Source: Marisediminitalea lipolytica (GTDB taxonomy: Bacteria > Pseudomonadota > Gammaproteobacteria > Enterobacterales > Alteromonadaceae). From it: a DNA stretch of 64,000 nt. The DNA is taken from positions 248,001 to 312,000 of the forward strand of contig NZ_MJIC01000009.1 in NCBI RefSeq assembly GCF_001758465.1, written 5' to 3'. Position numbers and translations under genes: made by a program. Shown here piece by piece: positions 34,314 to 43,730 of this stretch. Every line of letters starts with the position of its first letter. The stretch's first letter is position 1. Below the pieces are notes generated by a model, which saw nothing but the letters and a program-made list of their open reading frames with translations, was not told the origin of the DNA and ran no database searches.

Positions 34314-35195
34314 TTAGGCAGGGCGTTCAGCCAGATAGCGCATGAGGTATTTGGGCGTTACGCCTGTCTGGCGTTTAACTACACGGGAGAGGTGGCTCTG
34401 GTCGCTAAACCCTGCTGTGTCGGCAATATCCACCAGTTTGAGGCCCTGGCTCATTAACATCATGACGTGCTGCACCCGGCAGTATTCGATATAGCGATGG
34501 ACTGAAGTGTAAAAGGTTTGTCTGAAAGCCCGGGCAAAATGAAACTCGCTCAGCGACACTGTCGCCGCTATTTCGGCAATGGTCAGTGGGCGGAATAAAT
34601 GGGCGTTAATATAATCCTTTACTACTTTTTTGCTGCGCGAGCTCAAACCGCCGGAAACATTAATCCGCTGCGCGGCCTGGTGAGTTTGCATGCTGCAGAG
34701 TTCGGCAAATATCTCAACAATCACCTGTTGAATATGCAGGCGCTGAATGTCGTCCTGCCAGTCACCGGGCGTTCCCAGTTTTTGCATGGTTGCGGCTAAG
34801 CGGTGGTGTTGCAAAAACGCCAGATCCGGTAGCGAGAACAACAGTGGTTCTAAGTCGAGCTCGCGGGCGATAAATTCACGAAGATGCGTATCGGTAAAAT
34901 ACACATGGGTAAACTCAAAGCGCCCCTTTATCTCCCACACCGACTCCTGTTGTTGCGGAATAATGCAAATGGCATCTTTAAAGCCATGGCGCTGATGCTG
35001 GCGGCCATCAAGCCGAAAAGTCTGATCGCCACCATGGGTATAAATAGAAAGCGTATGAACCTCATCGGTGTGATAACTCACGCGGTCCAACTCGTTTTGC
35101 CAGGCCGCCAGGCGAATATCTGAAGGCAAGCGCAATTCCCCTCGCAGTGAGGCGTTGGATTGAGAGAGCGTATCGTAGATGGCTTGCTTGTTCAT
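34314..35195 (-). CDS. AraC-family transcriptional regulator
   Basis: A 293-residue regulator with an N-terminal cupin-like ligand domain (about 20-150) and a C-terminal AraC double helix-turn-helix (about 195-290: RPLTIAEIAATVSLSEFHFAR and LVDIADTAGFSDQSHLSRVVK). It is divergent from an EamA transporter gene with 169 bp between them, so it probably controls that gene. The inducer is unknown. Confidence 0.9.
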   Translation of the reverse strand: MNKQAIYDTLSQSNASLRGELRLPSDIRLAAWQNELDRVSYHTDEVHTLSIYTHGGDQTFRLDGRQHQRHGFKDAICIIPQQQESVWEIKGRFEFTHVYFTDTHLREFIARELDLEPLLFSLPDLAFLQHHRLAATMQKLGTPGDWQDDIQRLHIQQVIVEIFAELCSMQTHQAAQRINVSGGLSSRSKKVVKDYINAHLFRPLTIAEIAATVSLSEFHFARAFRQTFYTSVHRYIEYCRVQHVMMLMSQGLKLVDIADTAGFSDQSHLSRVVKRQTGVTPKYLMRYLAERPA

Positions 35196-35364
35196 TGCGC
35201 TATTATTAACCAGAGATATCTGCTGGCAAAGCGGATTTTGAACCGCCAGGGCGTATCGTTAAAAATAACCGCAGGATTATCCCAAAATAGCAGGAATGTC
35301 CCAGCTTTGATGGGGCAAAGCCACTATTCTTGATGCTTATTATTATCCCTGTGAGTTATCCGCT

Positions 35365-36258
35365 ATGACACTTTTTTTGTACATCCTTACCGTTGCCATT
35401 TGGGGCACAACCTGGCTGGCTATTTATTTTCAGCTGGGCGATGTGGATATTGTGGTCTCTATTTTTTATCGTTTTGCACTGGCAACGCTTATTCTTATTC
35501 CGCTGGTCGTTATCATAGGAAAGGCCCGGTTGGGGAGCCGCCAGGATCAGTTTTATTTTGTGGCGCAGGGGGGATGCCTGTTTTCCCTTAACTTCATCTG
35601 CTTTTACTATGCCACGCAATTTATTCCTTCCGGACTGGTGTCGGTGATCTTTTGTCTTGCCACTCTCTATAACGCCGTTAACAGCAGACTGTTTTTTGGA
35701 ACCCGGGTAGAGCGTTACGTTTGGCTGGCATCATTGTTTGGTATTAGCGGGCTGGCGTTGCTAATGAGCCCGCAAATACACCTCGATGATAGTTGGATCA
35801 ATACGCTTACCGGCGTTGGAATCGCTGCGCTGGGTACTTTGTTCTTCTCGTTTGGCAATATGATCTCAGTACGCCATGGCAAAGTGGGTATTAAGCCATT
35901 GCAAAGCAACATGTGGGCTATGCTTTACGGCACACTTATTCTGCTGGCGATTTGTGTCATCAGTGGTGCTACCTTCCGCCTGGCAACTAATGCCGAGTAT
36001 TTGTGGAGCCTGTTTTATCTGGCGTTATTTGGTTCGGTAATTGGCTTTACTGCCTACCTGTCACTGGTAATAAGGGTAGGGCCTGGTACTGCTGCATATA
36101 CAACTGTGCTGTTTCCGGTAGTGGCACTGAGTCTGTCGGCGTTTTTCGAAGGCTATCAGTGGACCAGTGCCAGTTCGGCCGGTTTACTGCTAATCCTGAC
36201 GGGAAATTATTTAATGATTAACAAAGGCATCAGGATCAAGCGAGCTGTCGCCGCCTGA
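35365..36258 (+). CDS. EamA (DMT) family transporter
   Basis: A 297-residue inner-membrane protein with ten predicted helices; the start ILTVAIWGTTWLAIYFQ and the second half (SLVIRVGPGTAAYTTVLFPVVA) are typical of DMT exporters of amino acids or metabolites. Its divergent AraC-family neighbour is the likely regulator. It is unrelated in detail to the EamA gene near 23 kb. Confidence 0.88.
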   Translation: MTLFLYILTVAIWGTTWLAIYFQLGDVDIVVSIFYRFALATLILIPLVVIIGKARLGSRQDQFYFVAQGGCLFSLNFICFYYATQFIPSGLVSVIFCLATLYNAVNSRLFFGTRVERYVWLASLFGISGLALLMSPQIHLDDSWINTLTGVGIAALGTLFFSFGNMISVRHGKVGIKPLQSNMWAMLYGTLILLAICVISGATFRLATNAEYLWSLFYLALFGSVIGFTAYLSLVIRVGPGTAAYTTVLFPVVALSLSAFFEGYQWTSASSAGLLLILTGNYLMINKGIRIKRAVAA

Positions 36259-36950
36259 TGGCGTAGTTGTTAACAACACCTGCAACAACACTGAACTGAA
36301 TAGCGGTTTATAAAAATCTCAAATGATGACCTTTTTGAGCACATTGGTGTATTTTTTAAACGCATTGTCATGAGGCTTTCTTGCCGGATCAAATGAGAAA
36401 TGGTTGTTGTTACGCCGGATTTTCGATTTGTCTGCGTCGTGAACAGGATAACAAGCCTTTGTGGGTAAACTGGCTGAAACGTTGATTCACAGGGGCTTTG
36501 AGCACGATTATGACTTTGCAAAAAACAACGCTGTATTATCGGGAAACACATTTTATTAACATTTGGTGCTAATGCCAGGTTAAATTCCCACCGAACTGAT
36601 TTTATCTTACCTGCCTAAAAAACAAGTGTTTGGTGATTCCTGGTTGGCAAAAAACAACCTGTCTCTAATGCACGTCTTAATAATGAGTTTTAGTTTAAAT
36701 ATTTATATATCAATGGTTTGTTTTTATATTGCTGTTCTTTTTATCGTGATAATGAACCGAAAAACGCCTTCCCGGGTAAGAGTATCTGGCAAGTTCTGCT
36801 TATCCAATAAATGCCTCAATGTTTAAAAATTGTTAATCTTTTGGTTTATTTTTATTGAATTGGCTTACCTATTGCAACAGACCCTCCGACTTTCTACATG
36901 GAGCCAACATGCACACTCAAGGCTCTTAAGATTTACCCGAGGAGGGACTG
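36259..36950. promoter_or_regulatory. long leader/intergenic region before the TonB receptor
   Basis: Close to 700 bp without a supported gene; short frames on both strands lack family features. It contains a palindrome GTTGTTAACAAC (36266-36277) and two identical 12-mers GCAAAAAACAAC at 36518-36529 and 36647-36658. The last 15 bases hold the ribosome site GAGGAGGGA of the receptor gene. Confidence 0.5.
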
Positions 36951-39920
36951 ATGAAAAAAATATATAAATACAGCGCGCTTGCTTTTGCCATTGCTCAGGC
37001 TACCACTGCTTTCGCTCAGGAAGCAGATTCGGCTGCTGATCAGGCAACCGCTGAATCAGAAGTTGAGTTAATTAACGTAACTGGTTCTCGTATTGCTACT
37101 AACGGCGCAGCGGCTCCAACGCCGGTAACGGCTATTTCTCAGGAAGACCTGGCCAATTTAGCGCCCAGCAACATTCCGGATGCATTGAACAAACTGCCTC
37201 AGTTTACCGCTTCAACTAACCAGGCATTCGGTGGTACTTTTAACGCCGATTCTCCTCCTCTGGGCAACTATTTTAACCTGCGTGGTTTAGGTGCCGAACG
37301 TGTTCTGACCATGTTGAATGGCCAGCGTATTTCGCCAACCTCACAGTCAAATGCGGTTGATGCCAACATTATTCCACAGCTTCTGATCAAACGTGTTGAA
37401 GTTGTTACCGGTGGTGCATCTGCTGTATATGGTTCTGATGCGGTATCAGGTGTAGTTAACTTTATTACCGACGATAACTTTGAAGGTATCAAGTTTGACG
37501 TCAGCGGCGGTATCTCTGCCGAAGGTGATAACGAAACCTATAAAGCCGCCATTGCGGGTGGTTTTGCTATCAACGATAAAACCAACGTTATTTTGTCGGC
37601 CGAATTGTTTGATAACCAGGGTGTTCCAAGTTTATTCGACCGTGATTTTGCTTACGGCCCGGGTCGTCAGGTGGTCAGAGCGGGATCCGGTAATGCTGCC
37701 GATCCTTATCGCACAGAAGAGTTCACCTCTGGCTTTATCGGCCTGAGCCGTAACCGCAGCCTTGGCCCGTTTGGTCCTGGTTTTACTCAGGATGGTTTAT
37801 TAGCTTTCCCTATTCCGCAGTCTGACCTGTCGTCTTTTGGCTTCCCGGAAGATGGTGGTACTTCGATTGCTGGTACGCTGGAAACCGCACGTTTCTTTGG
37901 TAAGGTTTCGTTTGATTTAAGCGACACCCTTCGCGGTCATGTAACTGCCATTAACTCAAACTCAGATACGTCATTCAACTCAGTGCCTAACAACACCACC
38001 CGCGATAACTACAACCGTGCGATGCGTGTGTTTGGCGATAACCCTTATCTTAATCCGGCTACCCGCACACAGCTGGGACTGGGTGATAACGACCATATCG
38101 CGCTGGCTGGTTTATTTAACGACATTGGCGTTGTAACTAACGAAACCACCAACGAATACAACAGCTTCCAGATTGGCTTTGAGGGCGAAATCGGTTACGA
38201 CTGGACCTGGGAAGTCACCTATAACTGGGGTGAAGCGAAACAGGAAATCGCCTTTAACGAGTTCAAAATGCGTGAAGTCTGGGCGGCGATGGATGCTGTT
38301 GTCGATCCATCAACTGGTGAAGTAGTGTGTGGTATCACATTAAGAAACCCAGGGGCCATGGACGACTGTAGTCCTCTTAACGCCATCGGCTATGGTAACT
38401 TCAGTCAGGAAGCTCGTGACTTTGTCCGTGCTGACTCTATTAAAACTACCAAAAACACCATGCAGTACCTTAACTTTGCCTTTATCGGTGACGTAATGGA
38501 CCTGCCGGGTGGTGCATTAACAGTGGCACTGGGTGGTGAGTTCAGAAAACAAGAGCTGGATGTTTACTCTAACGCGGATCCAACGTATTACGTAAACGCT
38601 GACGGTTCAAATGACTACCGTGCGTTTGTCGAGGATCACATTGGTATTCGTGGTATTGATGACAGCAGCTTACAAGCAGTAAGTGATTACGAAAATGGCG
38701 CGATCACCGAAGGTGAATTACGCGCGGCATTAAACACTGGTACCGTACCAGGCTTCCAGGCACTGCGTTACAGCTCGGTTAACCCAGGTGGCGCGGTTGG
38801 TAAACAAGACGTAACCGAGTTCTTCGTTGAGGCGAATGCGCCACTGACTGAAGATTTCACGGTAAATCTGGCTGCTCGTAGCACCGATTACAAAACCAGT
38901 GGCCGGGTAACCACCTGGAAAGTAGGTACCAGCTGGCATCCAACTGACAGCGTACGTGTAAGAGCTACTGCGTCTCGTGACATTGCAGCTCCAACGCTAA
39001 CGCAGCTGTTCGCCAGCCCGGATCCGTTCTTTGGTCAGTTCATCGATACTCACCTTGACGGTACACCAGATGAGCAGAACATCACGCCATTGTATGTACG
39101 TAGTGGTAACCAACAGTTAGACCCGGAAGAAGCTGATACCTTGTCTATAGGCATCGTGTTACAGCCAGAAGCGGTACCAGGTCTGACTATGTCTGTTGAC
39201 TGGTACAGCATCGATATCTCTGGTGCTTTCGGTAACCTTGATGCGGTATCAATGAATGACGAGTGTGAGGCCAGCAATGGTACAGCTTCAGTTTGTAGCT
39301 ACATTATTCGTCCGCTGCCATTCAGCGACCGCTCACTGGCTAACGCTGCCACTGAGATTCGTTTGAATCCGTTCAACCTGGCGTTACTTGAAACATCAGG
39401 TGTTGATATTGAAGTGGGTTATAACTTTGAAGCGCTGGGCGGTAAAATTGATTTACGTGGTTTCTTAAGTCACGTTATCGAGTACAAAACTCAGCAAACT
39501 GTTGATGATGCACCAATCGAGCGTCAGGGTTATACCCTGCCTGGTACAGCTGCTACCCCTGGTCTGCCAGAGTGGAAAGGCCTGTTAACTCAGTCTTACA
39601 GCAACGGTACTATCTCAGCAACGTTGTCAGAGCGCTTCACCGGCTCTTATAAACTGGGTCTGCCTGGTGATGTATGGGATTCAAATGATCCAAACATCCC
39701 TGGCGGTGAAATCGATAACGAAGTGTATGTTGATCTGAACGTGGCGTATGCCTTCGGCGATGACAAACAGTACAGTGCTTTTGTTAACGTGCAAAACCTG
39801 ACTGATGTTGAGCCGCCGGTAACGCCTGCGTTAGCGCCAAACCTGACAGTTGCTACCGACAAACAAACGTTTGACGTAATTGGCACCATGTTCACCTTCG
39901 GTGTACGTGGTAGCTTCTAA
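36951..39920 (+). CDS. TonB-dependent outer-membrane receptor
   Basis: This 989-residue protein has a signal peptide (to AFA near 22), a TonB-box-like VELINVTGSRI (about 38-48), a plug domain with RGLGAERVLTMLNGQRISP and VEVVTGGASAVYGSDAVSGVVNFI, and a 22-strand barrel ending TFGVRGSF. It imports a large or scarce substrate across the outer membrane. No siderophore genes are near; the esterases and Nif3 genes downstream suggest a carbon compound. It has its own terminator, so coregulation rather than one transcript would link it to the next genes. Confidence 0.93.
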   Translation: MKKIYKYSALAFAIAQATTAFAQEADSAADQATAESEVELINVTGSRIATNGAAAPTPVTAISQEDLANLAPSNIPDALNKLPQFTASTNQAFGGTFNADSPPLGNYFNLRGLGAERVLTMLNGQRISPTSQSNAVDANIIPQLLIKRVEVVTGGASAVYGSDAVSGVVNFITDDNFEGIKFDVSGGISAEGDNETYKAAIAGGFAINDKTNVILSAELFDNQGVPSLFDRDFAYGPGRQVVRAGSGNAADPYRTEEFTSGFIGLSRNRSLGPFGPGFTQDGLLAFPIPQSDLSSFGFPEDGGTSIAGTLETARFFGKVSFDLSDTLRGHVTAINSNSDTSFNSVPNNTTRDNYNRAMRVFGDNPYLNPATRTQLGLGDNDHIALAGLFNDIGVVTNETTNEYNSFQIGFEGEIGYDWTWEVTYNWGEAKQEIAFNEFKMREVWAAMDAVVDPSTGEVVCGITLRNPGAMDDCSPLNAIGYGNFSQEARDFVRADSIKTTKNTMQYLNFAFIGDVMDLPGGALTVALGGEFRKQELDVYSNADPTYYVNADGSNDYRAFVEDHIGIRGIDDSSLQAVSDYENGAITEGELRAALNTGTVPGFQALRYSSVNPGGAVGKQDVTEFFVEANAPLTEDFTVNLAARSTDYKTSGRVTTWKVGTSWHPTDSVRVRATASRDIAAPTLTQLFASPDPFFGQFIDTHLDGTPDEQNITPLYVRSGNQQLDPEEADTLSIGIVLQPEAVPGLTMSVDWYSIDISGAFGNLDAVSMNDECEASNGTASVCSYIIRPLPFSDRSLANAATEIRLNPFNLALLETSGVDIEVGYNFEALGGKIDLRGFLSHVIEYKTQQTVDDAPIERQGYTLPGTAATPGLPEWKGLLTQSYSNGTISATLSERFTGSYKLGLPGDVWDSNDPNIPGGEIDNEVYVDLNVAYAFGDDKQYSAFVNVQNLTDVEPPVTPALAPNLTVATDKQTFDVIGTMFTFGVRGSF

Positions 39921-39937
39921 GCGCTGTCTGTAGCAAT

Positions 39938-39972
39938 AAAGAGTGTTGTCTTTAGGGGCAACACTCTTTTTT
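39938..39972 (+). terminator. intrinsic terminator of the TonB receptor gene
   Basis: AAAGAGTGTTG (39938-39948) and CAACACTCTTT (39959-39969) form a perfect 11-bp stem with a 10-nt loop followed by T residues. Confidence 0.93.
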
Positions 39973-40091
39973 ATTTAACCCTACCCGCTTCGGTTTACCT
40001 TGATAGCAAGGATATTGTCAGCCAAATTTTTCGCAGTAAACGGAGCTGAGCAGCTTACTAACCGGAGCGCCTGATAAGGAGTGATCTTGCA

Positions 40092-40898
40092 ATGTTAGCA
40101 TCGCAGGCAATTGCGGCTCTGGAACATGCCCTCGGTGAGCCCGGGCAATACACCTACGAAGGCCTTATATGTGGTGATACCCGCGCAGAAATAACCGGCA
40201 TTGCGTGCTGTGCCCAACCCTCCATGGCAGTGCTAAAACAATGTGTTGCCCAGGGATGCAATTTACTAATTGCCGATGGTCACCCTTACTATACCTACTC
40301 GCCAGAATGGGGCGCTAAAAACGTCCGCGAAATTGTCGATGACTCTGAGGTCGGCAAAGCCAAAACCGCTTATATCGAACAGCATAAGCTGATTATTGTG
40401 CGCTTTACTTCTGCTTTTGATAAGCGCTACCCCAATGCCGCTGCTCAAGCACTGGCTAAGGCCTGTGGCTTTACCGATTTACACACTTCTGCGGATAAAC
40501 CCTTTGTGACCTCGAAGATTCGTCAGCAATCCTTCGATAACCTCGCCAAACTGGTTGCGGTAAATACCGCTACCCGCGGAATGCGGGTGATTGCTAAACC
40601 CCAGTTGCAAGTGTCTACGGTCGCCATCAGTACCGGTATGTTATCGCCCGCCGGTATCGCAGCCATGCTGGAAGACCCTGCTGTAGATGCCGTGATCGGC
40701 GGTGAAGTGGTGGAATGGGAAGGCGGCCCTTATTTTGAAGATGTGATTGGCTCAGGACGAAAAGCAGGCTTAATGCTTACCGGCTTTGCTTCGTCCCGGG
40801 AGCCCATAGCGCAGACGCTGGCTGACTGGGTTAGCGGTGAGCTACAAGGCATAGCTGTCACTGCCCTTCACGACCCTGATCCTATCCATGCGGTATAA
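40092..40898 (+). CDS. Nif3-family protein with altered metal site
   Basis: A 268-residue protein of the Nif3/YbgI (GTP cyclohydrolase type 2-like) family without a signal peptide. The N-terminal half has GDTRAEITGIACCAQPSM and NLLIADGHPYYTY (H64 where family members usually have HHP), the C-terminal half IGGEVVEWEGGPYFED. At the usual C-terminal metal motif GHxxSE it reads GFASSRE, so the His and Glu ligands appear lost (F232 and R236). It may be a non-enzymatic or altered partner of the next gene, 14 bp downstream. Confidence 0.75.
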   Translation: MLASQAIAALEHALGEPGQYTYEGLICGDTRAEITGIACCAQPSMAVLKQCVAQGCNLLIADGHPYYTYSPEWGAKNVREIVDDSEVGKAKTAYIEQHKLIIVRFTSAFDKRYPNAAAQALAKACGFTDLHTSADKPFVTSKIRQQSFDNLAKLVAVNTATRGMRVIAKPQLQVSTVAISTGMLSPAGIAAMLEDPAVDAVIGGEVVEWEGGPYFEDVIGSGRKAGLMLTGFASSREPIAQTLADWVSGELQGIAVTALHDPDPIHAV

Positions 40899-40912
40899 CA
40901 AGGAGAATTACC

Positions 40913-41821
40913 ATGTCTGAAAATACCATGTGGCCAATTAGTCGCCGCCAATTCTTAGTGCAAAGTTTATTAAGCGGGTTACTTCTCACTGCGCCGGGTC
41001 TTGCGCAGGCATCACCGGCCCTCACTGCAAGAGACATAGTGGAGCGGATAAAAAAGGCCTGTGCCGAACAAGGCATAAATTGGTCAGATAAATCCATCGA
41101 TACCTTTAAAGTGGGTAATCCCGATACCGTAGTTACTGGTGTCATCAGTACGTTTAGCGCCACCATTGATGTGATGAGACAAGCGGTGGCTAAAGGTGCC
41201 AATTTTATTATTAGTCATGAGCCCATTTTTTATAACCACATGGATGATACTTCGGCGCTTAAGGCGCGTCAGGATCCCGTATATTTAGCTAAGACAGGCT
41301 TTGCCGAGGCGAATAATCTGGTTGTTTGGCGCTTTCACGACCATTTTCATCGACTCACGCCCGAGCCGGTCACTACTGTCTTATACAATAGGTTGGGTTG
41401 GGACAAATTTCCTTCGCAAGGTCAAGGCTTTAGCCGCAGCTTTGAGCATCCTGAGGTGACTTTAAAAGAGCTGGCAGACATCTTTGCCCGGCAATTTCCT
41501 TCTGGCAGTGTTCGATTTGTGGGTGATCCGAGCCAAAAGATCAGTCGTGTCAGTCTCACCAGTCATTCCATTAGCGGCGTAATTAATACCTTTAAACTAA
41601 GTGATGCGGGTGTCAGTGCCGAAGTCAGAGAATGGGATAGCGTCGAATACACCAGAGACGCTAATGAACTGGGTCTGAACAAAGGTCTGGTGCTGATTGC
41701 TCACGAAAGAGGCGAGCAGTTTGGTATGAAATACATCGTGCCCTGGCTCAGTAGCATCGTGACAGAACTACCGGTGACTTTCATCAATTCGCAGGAGCCA
41801 TTTCGTACCATCAAAGTATAA
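40913..41821 (+). CDS. Tat-exported Nif3-family protein
   Basis: The 302-residue protein starts with a Tat-type signal (SRRQFLVQSLLSG, residues 10-22, then a hydrophobic stretch to AQA near 33) and continues as a Nif3-like dinuclear-metal protein. Candidate ligands are H102 in SHEPIF, H142/H144/H146 in FHDHFHR, and H264/E268 in AHERGEQFG, the normal GHxxSE position. Most Nif3 proteins are cytoplasmic, so export in folded, metal-loaded form is notable. It is cotranscribed with the other Nif3 gene. Confidence 0.78.
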   Translation: MSENTMWPISRRQFLVQSLLSGLLLTAPGLAQASPALTARDIVERIKKACAEQGINWSDKSIDTFKVGNPDTVVTGVISTFSATIDVMRQAVAKGANFIISHEPIFYNHMDDTSALKARQDPVYLAKTGFAEANNLVVWRFHDHFHRLTPEPVTTVLYNRLGWDKFPSQGQGFSRSFEHPEVTLKELADIFARQFPSGSVRFVGDPSQKISRVSLTSHSISGVINTFKLSDAGVSAEVREWDSVEYTRDANELGLNKGLVLIAHERGEQFGMKYIVPWLSSIVTELPVTFINSQEPFRTIKV

Positions 41822-42259
41822 CCGCTGGCCGGCGTAACAATAAGGTTTCTGGTATTGCAGCATTACAAATTTGCGTTTGTGGCTCATTTGTAAACTTCTT
41901 GCTTAACCAGGTTTATGTGTAAGAGTCTTTAATTGTGCGTCCTGCGCTGTGGCAGATTTACTGGCAAAAAAATAGCAATATAAAGGCTACGTCAGCCACG
42001 AAAAAGCTGCTTTTAAAAGCCTGTTTTTTACATTTTGTTACTTTTAACCGTCTATTTAAATTGGTTTTTGTGTGGTTTTTACCGAATGTTGGAATAAATA
42101 CTGCAGCAACGAGTTTCTGAGCGCAAAGCATAAAATGAAAGGCTGTTTGTTTTGTCTGTTACGGGTTGTAATAGTGCGCATTTGAGTTTGCCGTTAACAA
42201 AGTGGTAACAATGCGCGCTATTGTTCAATATAATAGGTGCCATACAATTTGGTGCGGGA
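41822..42259. other. intergenic region without genes
   Basis: About 440 bp with no supported gene. A perfect palindrome GCTTTTAAAAGC lies at 42009-42020 followed by a T-run, possibly a weak terminator. A hydrophobic 61-residue frame in it has no family features. Confidence 0.4.
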
Positions 42260-43717
42260 ATGATGACTATGAAAAGACGTGATTTTAATAAATGTGTGCT
42301 GTTAGGAATGGCTGCTGCAACAACACCATGTGTTCTTCAGGCGAACACAATGGCTTCTCCAAAAATTACCGGGCCTGTTTCTGGCGGTAAGCGCGGTTAT
42401 CCTTTTTCGAGCTACATGGGCGACCTGGATAAACGCGGCTACGTTGAAGAAGAATTCTTTATTGAAGGTAAAGCCACTACCTACAAGGTAGATGGCGAGT
42501 TAGGCTTTGACGGTAAATGGCAACTGGCTCCTGATTCACAAAAAGACTACCGCACCCGCATTCTGGTGCGCCGCCCTAAAAATGCTGCGGATTTTAATGG
42601 TGTAGTGCTGGTTGAATGGTTAAACGTTACCCTTGGTCATGACATCGAAGTCACCGGTGCGATGAGTAATGCGATTTATGATGCAGGCTGTGTGTATGTG
42701 ATGGCCTCCTGTCAGCGTGTTGGAGTAGTAGGTGCCGGTGATAACAAACAGGGTTTACATCAGTGGGATCCTGAGCGCTACGGTAGCCTGGATATCAGCG
42801 GTGATTCTTTATCCTTTGATATTCTTACCCAGGTGGGGCGTGCCGTTGGGCCGAAGCGTGAATTTACCGGTAAGGATCCTCTTAACGGTTTAAAACCGGT
42901 CACCATTCTGGCTACCGGTGCGTCGCAGTCTGCGGGTCGTTTACGTGGTTACATAAACGGTGTGCATCCTCTGGTTAATGTATATCACGGCTTCCTGCCA
43001 ACCATCGATTTTGGCATGAGCTTTGGTTTTGACGATTTTGACCTGTCATCACCTACCGATGGCGCTGCTCGTGTACGGTTTATTCCAACCATTATCCGCT
43101 CAGACATTAAAACCCCGGTTATTGTGGTGAATTCTGAAACAGAGTCGTTAATGTACTTCCGCAGTCGTCAACCGGACAGCCGCTATTTCCGCTACTGGGA
43201 AGTGGCTGGTGCCTCTCATGCTCCCGCTCCCTACGCTAAAGTGCTGGACGCAATGCGCGAGCGCGATGGCTTAAGTGGCGCTGATCCTAACTATGGTAGT
43301 TTTGTGCCATGGCGTCCGGTTTCTGATGTTGCGCTTATCGATCTTATTGCCTGGGCACAAAAAGGCACGTTACCGCCAGAAGCCGATAAAATTGAAGTCG
43401 TCATAGGCGAGAAGAAAATGCCCGAAGTTGTTCGTGATGAACTGGGAAATGCTAAAGGTGGCATTCGTCTGCCTGAGATAACAGTACCAACGGCAACTCA
43501 CACCGCCGCGATTCTTGGTTTTGCTTCGCCACTCGGTTTACGAGGAAAAAGCGAACCCTTTGACAAAGCACAATTACAACAGCTGTATCCAACACGTAAG
43601 GATTATGTGACCAAAGTCACCAGCGCCGCCAAACAAGCAGCAAAGCAAGGGTTTATCCTGGAGTCTCAGGTTGAGCGTTATATTGAAAAGGCTCAAAAAC
43701 AGCCTTTGGGTTTGTGA
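42260..43717 (+). CDS. exported alpha/beta hydrolase domain protein (Abhydrolase_10-like)
   Basis: A 485-residue protein with a Tat-like start (MKRRDFNKCVLLGMAAA). The mature part has ILVRRPKNAADFNGVVLVEWLNV, the nucleophile elbow GASQSAG, and WEVAGASHAPAP with a late histidine, which I associate with the 'alpha/beta hydrolase domain' family (PF20091) found in catabolic clusters for terpenoids and steroid-like compounds. The start may be 42260 or 42269. It is 13 bp ahead of a carboxylesterase gene, so they form an operon. Confidence 0.83.
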   Translation: MMTMKRRDFNKCVLLGMAAATTPCVLQANTMASPKITGPVSGGKRGYPFSSYMGDLDKRGYVEEEFFIEGKATTYKVDGELGFDGKWQLAPDSQKDYRTRILVRRPKNAADFNGVVLVEWLNVTLGHDIEVTGAMSNAIYDAGCVYVMASCQRVGVVGAGDNKQGLHQWDPERYGSLDISGDSLSFDILTQVGRAVGPKREFTGKDPLNGLKPVTILATGASQSAGRLRGYINGVHPLVNVYHGFLPTIDFGMSFGFDDFDLSSPTDGAARVRFIPTIIRSDIKTPVIVVNSETESLMYFRSRQPDSRYFRYWEVAGASHAPAPYAKVLDAMRERDGLSGADPNYGSFVPWRPVSDVALIDLIAWAQKGTLPPEADKIEVVIGEKKMPEVVRDELGNAKGGIRLPEITVPTATHTAAILGFASPLGLRGKSEPFDKAQLQQLYPTRKDYVTKVTSAAKQAAKQGFILESQVERYIEKAQKQPLGL

Positions 43718-43730
43718 TTAGGAGTACAAA

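Noticed and set aside
36270..36551. 93-residue minus-strand frame in the TonB receptor leader
   Set aside because: Cysteine-rich composition, no family resemblance and no ribosome site; the region is better read as noncoding leader.
41935..42120. 61-residue hydrophobic frame before the Abhydrolase_10-like gene
   Set aside because: Arises from T-rich intergenic DNA, begins with GTG without a ribosome site, and shows no transmembrane protein layout beyond composition.
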